A stretch of DNA of 57,136 bases from Bacteroidota bacterium (GTDB lineage: Bacteria; Bacteroidota; Bacteroidia; Chitinophagales; Chitinophagaceae), in assembly GCA_947460175.1 (NCBI GenBank), contig CANHGW010000016.1:1-57136 (forward strand). Direction: 5' to 3'. Below, one piece after another: positions 51,568 through 57,136 of this stretch (position 1 is its first letter; every line of letters starts with the position of its first letter). Position numbers and translations under genes: made by a program. The notes beneath the pieces were generated by a model that did no database searches, was not told the DNA's origin, and saw nothing but the letters and a program-made list of their open reading frames with translations.

Positions 51568-54372
51568 TTAATGGGTAACTACAAAGTGGTTAACTGTTGT
51601 TTTTTTGGATGCATTACTATAAAGTGAAATGAGATAATGACCATTGGCCAACGAACTTGTAGAAGATTTTATTGTATATGTCCCAGGATTGTAGGTGGAA
51701 TTTAATAGGGTCGTTATCCGTCTTCCTTGAAGGTCGAAGATGTCGGCTCTCAGTTGATCAGTTATTGAGGTTGTGAACGTATAATTAATTTCATTTCTAC
51801 TTGGATTTGGATAGATACTTACATTAGCATCTTGTAAAAATGGTGGAGGAGGTGTATTGCCAGTATAATAACTTTCGAAAACACCATTGCCATGGGTAGC
51901 AACTACTACGTAACCATCCGAATTTCTCACTTTAATATCGGTGACTACATTTGCTCCAATTTTATCTATGCTTTCTTGTGTCCAAACGGATTTATTGGTA
52001 CTTCCCGCAGTGCCTAATACCAATGTGTCGGTTGAAAATAATCCAATGCTAGTACCTGCGAAATAGGTTCGTTTGCCATTTTTGCCGACGAGTATATTTA
52101 CACAACGTATACTTGGATTGCCACTTGTTAAATTATCTGTTCCTTCCAAATTGCCACCTACTAAATACCAACTAGTACCACCATCTCGAGTGAAAAACAA
52201 ACTATTTAAATTGTAATTGGAATAACAAATTAATACATTATTCACCGAATCTGGATCTATAGCTATACTGCTTACATATCCACCTGTTGGTAATCGAGAA
52301 ATACTTAGTTTTTTAAATACAGGTTCTCCTGTAGTTGCATTATCTACTCTATAAAGGTCTCGGTTGCTTGTGCCAAAATAGACAACATGTGATGGTTTTT
52401 TTGAAATTGCTACTGTTGTAATTTCGGCTTCGGCACCATTACTTAATTTTCCAGTGTTGATAGTGTCAATTGAAATTGTCCAACCAGATTTTAATTTTGA
52501 ATTATCGTCATTGCATTCAATTGATTTTAAATTATTCAGTCGGCCTAATCTTTTACCAATAGGCATAAACAGAAAGTTATTATCATTTGGATCGACAACA
52601 AGATTATTGATGAAATTGTAAATTGATTTGTCATAACCTTCTGGATTGATTCTTCGTTTTTTCAATACATTACCTCGCTCATCTAATATGACTTTACGTA
52701 CATTTCCTTGTTGAGTACTTATTACATAAAAACTACGATTAGGTGCAATATAATTATAAGCACCATCGCCATTGATTGTCATTTGCCATGTTGATTTTAT
52801 ATCGTTGGATTGAGTCAAGTAATTGCCATTGTCTTGAAGACCGCCTAATAAATATTGATCGTAAGGCTTGCTTTCATCGATAGAAATAGTGTAAAACTGC
52901 GATGTAATGTATCCTATACTTATATCATTCCATTGGACACTTTCTGCGTTGATGTCATTGGTGTATTTTATACCTCCATCAGAGACAGAATATGCTGCTT
53001 TTGAATTGTTTTTTAAAAAAATCAAATCATGCTGGTCAGGATGATGATTTGGGTAAACTCCAAAATTAGGTAAGGTAGTTGCAAGTGCATAGCCGCCAAT
53101 TTGTTTGGTGTTCGAAGGTGTTGTAAATCCATCTGTTGATATATATAAATTGGTGCCACCTAATACAATGTTATTAGTTCCTGGTTGAACTCTCAATACT
53201 AAATCATAACCACCTTGACAGTTAAATTTATCAAATTGATTGGGTGAGTTAACTGGTAGATTGGCCGAAAGATTTGTCCAGTTTCCACCTGCACCTGAGC
53301 CATCTCCACTTATGTAACTATACTTTACAAGCGCAACATATTCTGGAGTCCCTTCATAGTTTGTGGTTTTAACACCACCACTCGAATCACTTGGAAGCTC
53401 ACTTAAAAAGTAAACTTCATTTTCATTGTTTGGATTGATTTCAATAATAGTTCTATCAGCTTCCTTGAGAAAAGACGGTGTGATATTTGTAAAGTTTACT
53501 CCATTTCCTGATCTGTAAAATCCTTTGGTTGTGCCATCTGTACTAATGGATGCATATACTACTCCACTTGAGGTTACTGCCACATCTGTAAAGTAAGAGT
53601 CATTTCCACTACCCAATACTGCTTTCCAAGTATTGCCAGTGTCTGTACTTCTGAAAATAGTACCATAAGTTGCCATATAAATACACGTGTTGACTGTATC
53701 CACTGGAGAGCTAATAATGCGCCATCCACCTTGGTATGAACTTGAAAATGAATTTGGGGTTCCGCCGGCTGTAGATATAATAGGCGTCCATGTTTTGCCA
53801 TTATCTAAAGATTTAAAAGCGCCATCACCAAGGTAAAAAGCACCGCCTCCACTAGCAGAAGTTCCATATAACTCACCGGATAAGGCATACCATAAATTGG
53901 TTTTGCCTGGGCGAGTGTCTTGAGTAATACTTACACACCCAGGATGAGCTTGTGGTAAGCTTACTTTTTGCCAGCTTGCCCCTGCATCAGTGGTTTGCCA
54001 TATTCCTCCAGAAACGGAACCTATAATCACATGTTTTGAATCCAATACATCAACAGCGATAGCTCTGGTGCGACCACCTACATTCCACGGGCCACGTGCA
54101 TTCCAAGTAGCACTTCTTGTTTTTTTGAAATTGTAGCGATTGCTTTCTTGTTGAAAATTTCGTAGAAAATTTAACTCTTTTAAATGATAGCCTATTGGAA
54201 TTTTTCCTGTTATTGGATCCATCAACATATTTTCAATCCAACGTTGTTTTGCATCACTTTCTTCCGTTTCATTATACAATTCATTTTCTATTGTAAATGG
54301 AATTGAGTGTAGTGTGTAGTACCCAGCTATTGATATAAATGCTATCAAAAGGGCAATGAGTCCTTTATTCAT
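51568..54372 (-). CDS. Large T9SS-exported protein with BNR/VPS10-like repeats
   Basis: 934 residues. An N-terminal hydrophobic segment (LIALLIAFISIAGYYTL) is followed by a multi-blade propeller with BNR-like repeats (GGIWQTTDAGASWQKV, GDGAFKSLDNGKTWTPI, GTIFRSTDTGNTWKAV, LFFTRDGGTSWYLVGG) and ends in a T9SS type A sorting domain (ISIYPNP-like VSIYPNPSRNEINYTF). The start WNARGPWNVGGRTRAIAVD is common in Bacteroidota surface propellers. It likely binds or turns over a surface or extracellular ligand. The gldD start is 15 bases from its stop. Confidence 0.85.
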   Translation of the reverse strand: MNKGLIALLIAFISIAGYYTLHSIPFTIENELYNETEESDAKQRWIENMLMDPITGKIPIGYHLKELNFLRNFQQESNRYNFKKTRSATWNARGPWNVGGRTRAIAVDVLDSKHVIIGSVSGGIWQTTDAGASWQKVSLPQAHPGCVSITQDTRPGKTNLWYALSGELYGTSASGGGAFYLGDGAFKSLDNGKTWTPIISTAGGTPNSFSSSYQGGWRIISSPVDTVNTCIYMATYGTIFRSTDTGNTWKAVLGSGNDSYFTDVAVTSSGVVYASISTDGTTKGFYRSGNGVNFTNITPSFLKEADRTIIEINPNNENEVYFLSELPSDSSGGVKTTNYEGTPEYVALVKYSYISGDGSGAGGNWTNLSANLPVNSPNQFDKFNCQGGYDLVLRVQPGTNNIVLGGTNLYISTDGFTTPSNTKQIGGYALATTLPNFGVYPNHHPDQHDLIFLKNNSKAAYSVSDGGIKYTNDINAESVQWNDISIGYITSQFYTISIDESKPYDQYLLGGLQDNGNYLTQSNDIKSTWQMTINGDGAYNYIAPNRSFYVISTQQGNVRKVILDERGNVLKKRRINPEGYDKSIYNFINNLVVDPNDNNFLFMPIGKRLGRLNNLKSIECNDDNSKLKSGWTISIDTINTGKLSNGAEAEITTVAISKKPSHVVYFGTSNRDLYRVDNATTGEPVFKKLSISRLPTGGYVSSIAIDPDSVNNVLICYSNYNLNSLFFTRDGGTSWYLVGGNLEGTDNLTSGNPSIRCVNILVGKNGKRTYFAGTSIGLFSTDTLVLGTAGSTNKSVWTQESIDKIGANVVTDIKVRNSDGYVVVATHGNGVFESYYTGNTPPPPFLQDANVSIYPNPSRNEINYTFTTSITDQLRADIFDLQGRRITTLLNSTYNPGTYTIKSSTSSLANGHYLISLYSNASKKTTVNHFVVTH

Positions 54373-54479
54373 TCTTGTAATTTCAATTTTTAGAATGATA
54401 AAAGTAATCTATTAATTAAGAAATAAATAATTTGAGTTTCCACATTCGAAACCATATATAAAACCAACAAAATTATAAC

Positions 54480-55190
54480 TTATACAAAATTGTGATATAC
54501 TTTTTGTACATCTTCATCTTGTTCTAACTTATCGACTAATTCAAGTAATTCTTTTCCTTGTTCTTCATTCAATTCAACGGTAGTAGAAGGAATACGAGTT
54601 AATTCGGCTTGCAATGGTGTGATACCTTTACTTTCTAGGAAGTCACTCATTTTTCCGAAATCATTGAAGCCAGTTCGAATAATGATATTGCCCTCAGCAT
54701 CTTCACCTATATCTTCCATGCCATGGTCAATTGCTTCAAATTCTAATTCTTCGATATTGATGTTTTCATTTTTCAATTTGAATTCACCCATTCGAGTAAA
54801 AAGGAAAGCAACAGATCCGCTGTTTCCCATTGCGCCACCACCTTTATTAAATATAGCTCTTACATTAGCAACTGTTCGTGTGCCATTATCTGTAGCAGAT
54901 TCTACTAATACCGCTACACCATGAGGACCAAAACCTTCATAAACTAGTTCTTCATAATTGACTAAATCTTTACCTGTAGCACGTTTGATGGCAGCTTCTA
55001 CTCGGTCTTTGGGCATGTTTACCGCCTTTGCATTTTGAAAGCAACGACGAAGTGCCGAATTGTTATCAGGATCTGGACCACCTGCTTTTACTGCAATTGC
55101 AATTTCTTTACCAATGCGGGTAAAGTTTTTTGCCATTTTGTCCCAACGTGCGAACATGGCCGATTTTCTTACCTCAAATATTCTTCCCAT
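54480..55190 (-). CDS. yebC: YebC/PmpR family regulatory protein
   Basis: 236 residues. [30 protein letters not shown] is the Bacteroidota version of the family opening, followed by [20 protein letters not shown] and the [29 protein letters not shown] block. The protein binds DNA or acts in translation of polyproline motifs in some species. It has its own -7 box and follows prs by 62 bases on the same strand. Confidence 0.93.
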   Translation of the reverse strand: MGRIFEVRKSAMFARWDKMAKNFTRIGKEIAIAVKAGGPDPDNNSALRRCFQNAKAVNMPKDRVEAAIKRATGKDLVNYEELVYEGFGPHGVAVLVESATDNGTRTVANVRAIFNKGGGAMGNSGSVAFLFTRMGEFKLKNENINIEELEFEAIDHGMEDIGEDAEGNIIIRTGFNDFGKMSDFLESKGITPLQAELTRIPSTTVELNEEQGKELLELVDKLEQDEDVQKVYHNFV

Positions 55191-55213
55191 GAAATAGTAT
55201 AATTATTGGATTG

Positions 55214-55221
55214 CAAATTTA
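55214..55221 (-). promoter_or_regulatory. -7 promoter box of yebC
   Basis: TAAATTTG on the minus strand, 23 bases before the ATG at 55190. Confidence 0.5.
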
Positions 55222-55252
55222 AACGAAAAATTTAGATCTGCGTTGTTCATTC

Positions 55253-56227
55253 TTATTCTGATAATGCTATTTGCTTTAATTTTTCTTTCAATTGACTATG
55301 TATGAATAGTTGATTGATAGATTTATTTTCATGTACATTTCGTATGGCTATTGAAAATAGTTCAGATGTACTTAGCACCTTGATTTTTGTAGATGTTTGT
55401 TTTAAAGGAATAGTATCACAAACAACCAATTCGCTTAATACTGAATTTTCAATGTTTTCATACGCTTTACCACTCAAAACAGCATGTGTACAAAAGGCTC
55501 GTACACTTTTTGCACCTTTATCCATCAGCATGGCAGCACTTTTAGTCAATGTACCTGCTGTATCACAAATGTCATCGATTAAAACAATATCTCTATCTTT
55601 TACATCACCTATAACAGTCATCGAAGCAATTTCATTTGCACGTTTACGTTGTTTGTCACAAATAACCATTTCAGCACCAAAGTAGCTTGCCACTTCACGT
55701 ACTCGATTTGTACTTCCTACATCTGGTGATGCAAACGTTAGATTTTCGATTTTTAAGTTTTCGATATATGGAATAAATATAGCTGAGCTGTCTAAATGAT
55801 CTACAGGAATATCAAAAAAACCTTGAATTTGTGGAGCATGTAAATCCATCGTCATAATACGATTTGCGCCAGCAGTTGTCAATAGATTTGCAACAAGTTT
55901 TGATGCAATACTTACACGAGGTTTATCTTTTCGATCCTGACGAGCATATCCAAAATAGGGTATTACAGCTGTAATATAGCCAGCAGATGCACGTCGTGCT
56001 GCATCAATCATCATAAGAAGTTCCATTAAATTATCGGATGGGGCATATGTACTTTGTACTAAAAAAACATAATCTCCTCTGATACTTTCGTTGAAAACTG
56101 GCTGGAATTCACCATCGCTAAATTTTTGAATAGTAGCTTTCCCTAGTTCTTGTCCGTAATATGTTGAAATTTGATTTGCGAGTGAGGAAGAGGCATTCCC
56201 TGAAAATATTTTGACCTTTGGTTGCAT
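55253..56227 (-). CDS. prs: Ribose-phosphate pyrophosphokinase
   Basis: 324 residues from the ATG at 56227; an upstream TTG at 56248 was rejected. It makes PRPP from ribose 5-phosphate and ATP for nucleotides, His, Trp and NAD. KIFSGNASSSLANQIS, QSTYAPSDNLMELLMMIDAARRASA, YFGYARQDRKDKPRVSIASK, MDLHAPQIQGFF and IVLIDDICDTAGTL (PRPP loop) are all intact. Promoter box 18 bases upstream. Confidence 0.95.
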   Translation of the reverse strand: MQPKVKIFSGNASSSLANQISTYYGQELGKATIQKFSDGEFQPVFNESIRGDYVFLVQSTYAPSDNLMELLMMIDAARRASAGYITAVIPYFGYARQDRKDKPRVSIASKLVANLLTTAGANRIMTMDLHAPQIQGFFDIPVDHLDSSAIFIPYIENLKIENLTFASPDVGSTNRVREVASYFGAEMVICDKQRKRANEIASMTVIGDVKDRDIVLIDDICDTAGTLTKSAAMLMDKGAKSVRAFCTHAVLSGKAYENIENSVLSELVVCDTIPLKQTSTKIKVLSTSELFSIAIRNVHENKSINQLFIHSQLKEKLKQIALSE

Positions 56228-56245
56228 AAAGTAGTGAGTGTGATG

Positions 56246-56253
56246 CAAATGTA
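56246..56253 (-). promoter_or_regulatory. -7 promoter box of prs
   Basis: TACATTTG on the minus strand, 18 bases before the prs ATG. Confidence 0.5.
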
Positions 56254-56375
56254 AGAAAGCAAATTGCTAAAATGTTCATCTTTAATTAACATTGTGTATA
56301 ACTCAAACTTTTTAATACAGATATCTTATATGGGAGCATTTTAATTATTTTTAATAATTCTTATATTTCAATCTA

Positions 56376-56383
56376 TACTTTTG
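56376..56383 (+). promoter_or_regulatory. -7 box before the OmpA-like gene
   Basis: TACTTTTG, 4 bases before the ATG at 56388, again almost leaderless. Confidence 0.4.
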
Positions 56384-56387
56384 CTTT

Positions 56388-57136
56388 ATGAAGAAAGGAA
56401 AACTCTTTTGCTTATTATTTTTGTTATGTTCTCAATTTTCTTATAGTCAAAAGGCAAATCATGCGATAGGCATTCATTTTGAAGGAATCGATTATTACGG
56501 ACCACAAACCGGAAACTATTTATTTCAAAAAAAATCATCTACTACTTCTAAGAATTCAACACTGTATTGGGATCCTGCCATTAAGGTAGCGTATGGTCAT
56601 CGATTGAGCTCTTTGTTTGATTTGTTTGCAGCCGTTCATATAAGCAGTTTGCAAATGCCAACATCCGCTAAGGATTCGGTCTATATTTTAGTCAAGAAAG
56701 GGAAAAAAGGAGTGAAACAACAATTCTCATTTTTAGCATTTGATATTGCCACCAATCTGAATTTACTCAATAAAGAAAAATATTTCTTATCACCTTATAT
56801 TCATGTTGGTGTGAGTTACACCAATTTCCAATCCATTTCTGGTATTGAGTTGCCCATTGGCCTTGGAGTCAATTTAAAATTAGCTAAATCAGTTTATCTA
56901 AATCTTGAATCAAATTATAGAATGCCGATTGCCAATTCAAATCAACCTAATCTGATTCATGCAGCAGGACTTATTTATTGGTGGGGTAGTAAAAAAAATA
57001 AATCAATTGTACCAATTATACCAACTATTCCTCAAGTACCACAAGAGCTAGCTCCTTTGGACAAAGACAATGATGGAGTAGCTGATGTAGACGATGATTG
57101 TCCAACCTTGCCAGGTAAAAAAACGATGAAAGGATG
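56388..57136 (+). CDS. OmpA-like outer membrane protein, 3' end outside window
   Basis: The ATG at 56388 opens a frame that runs to the window end without a stop. My translation shows a signal peptide (KKGKLFCLLFLLCSQFSYSQ), a beta-barrel-like N-terminal region of about 190 residues, then a proline-rich linker and DKDNDGVADVDDDCPTLPG, a thrombospondin type 3-like calcium repeat. That pattern normally leads into a C-terminal OmpA peptidoglycan-binding domain, which would lie to the right. It diverges from prs with 160 bases between starts. Confidence 0.8.
   Translation, partial: MKKGKLFCLLFLLCSQFSYSQKANHAIGIHFEGIDYYGPQTGNYLFQKKSSTTSKNSTLYWDPAIKVAYGHRLSSLFDLFAAVHISSLQMPTSAKDSVYILVKKGKKGVKQQFSFLAFDIATNLNLLNKEKYFLSPYIHVGVSYTNFQSISGIELPIGLGVNLKLAKSVYLNLESNYRMPIANSNQPNLIHAAGLIYWWGSKKNKSIVPIIPTIPQVPQELAPLDKDNDGVADVDDDCPTLPGKKTMKG

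Noticed and set aside
1-57136. Phage, transposon, CRISPR, tRNA or rRNA genes
   Set aside because: I found no transposase, integrase or phage structural genes, no spaced direct repeats and no cloverleaf-like segment in the intergenic regions read.

Overview
The window looks like an AT-rich chromosomal segment of a free-living Bacteroidota. I would guess a Chitinophagales-like lineage, but the sequence does not fix the order. The signs are gliding/type IX secretion (T9SS) lipoproteins GldJ and GldD, four proteins with C-terminal T9SS sorting domains, DUF4249, many SpII lipoproteins, no Shine-Dalgarno-like starts, and Bacteroidota-type promoters (-7 box TAnnTTTG) in front of most transcription units. 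I see no phage, transposon, CRISPR array, tRNA or rRNA. The segment is mostly core metabolism with a few accessory operons.

Layout. 1-8.6 kb holds a thioredoxin-like pair and a DUF4249 lipoprotein, trxB, a dienelactone hydrolase, small proteins (VF530 and two secreted unknowns), a YgiD-type dioxygenase, a lipoprotein joining a cytochrome-like domain to a beta-propeller, and a DUF2306 membrane protein. 8.7-13.8 kb holds nuoK-L-M-N, the membrane end of complex I, without nuoA-J beside it. 13.9-20.5 kb holds kup, trmN6 and a 1280-residue fusion of MMPL transporter, acyltransferase and methyltransferase. 20.7-25.1 kb holds 3-hydroxyacyl-CoA dehydrogenase, a lipoprotein, and a tetR-SDR-metallohydrolase operon with two copies of a likely operator. 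25.1-32.9 kb holds gldJ, DUF2461, a proline-rich secreted protein, an M16 peptidase and an APC permease.

32.9-38.9 kb holds a three-gene operon ending in a glutathionylspermidine-synthase-like ligase (YgiC type) with a YgiB-like lipoprotein, a secreted HExxHxxGxxH metallopeptidase with a T9SS tail, a methyltransferase plus small membrane protein, and a LysR regulator. 39-44.9 kb holds an operon of long NADP-type isocitrate dehydrogenase, an 80-residue protein, DUF6671 and a Sua5/TsaC enzyme, then a phospholipase D-like lipoprotein and a secreted unknown.

45-50.2 kb is the most interesting region. A cobalamin riboswitch on the minus strand precedes four tightly packed genes: DUF4465 with T9SS tail, a second T9SS surface protein, a BtuG-like YncE-propeller lipoprotein and a BtuB-like TonB receptor. 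I read it as a vitamin B12 capture and uptake system displayed partly by T9SS rather than wholly by lipoproteins. 50.4-57.1 kb holds DUF3109, gldD and a large T9SS-exported BNR-repeat protein in one operon, then yebC, prs, and the 5' part of an OmpA-like gene cut by the window end.

The longest stretch without a protein gene is 49945-50383, which is filled mainly by the riboswitch and its expression platform.
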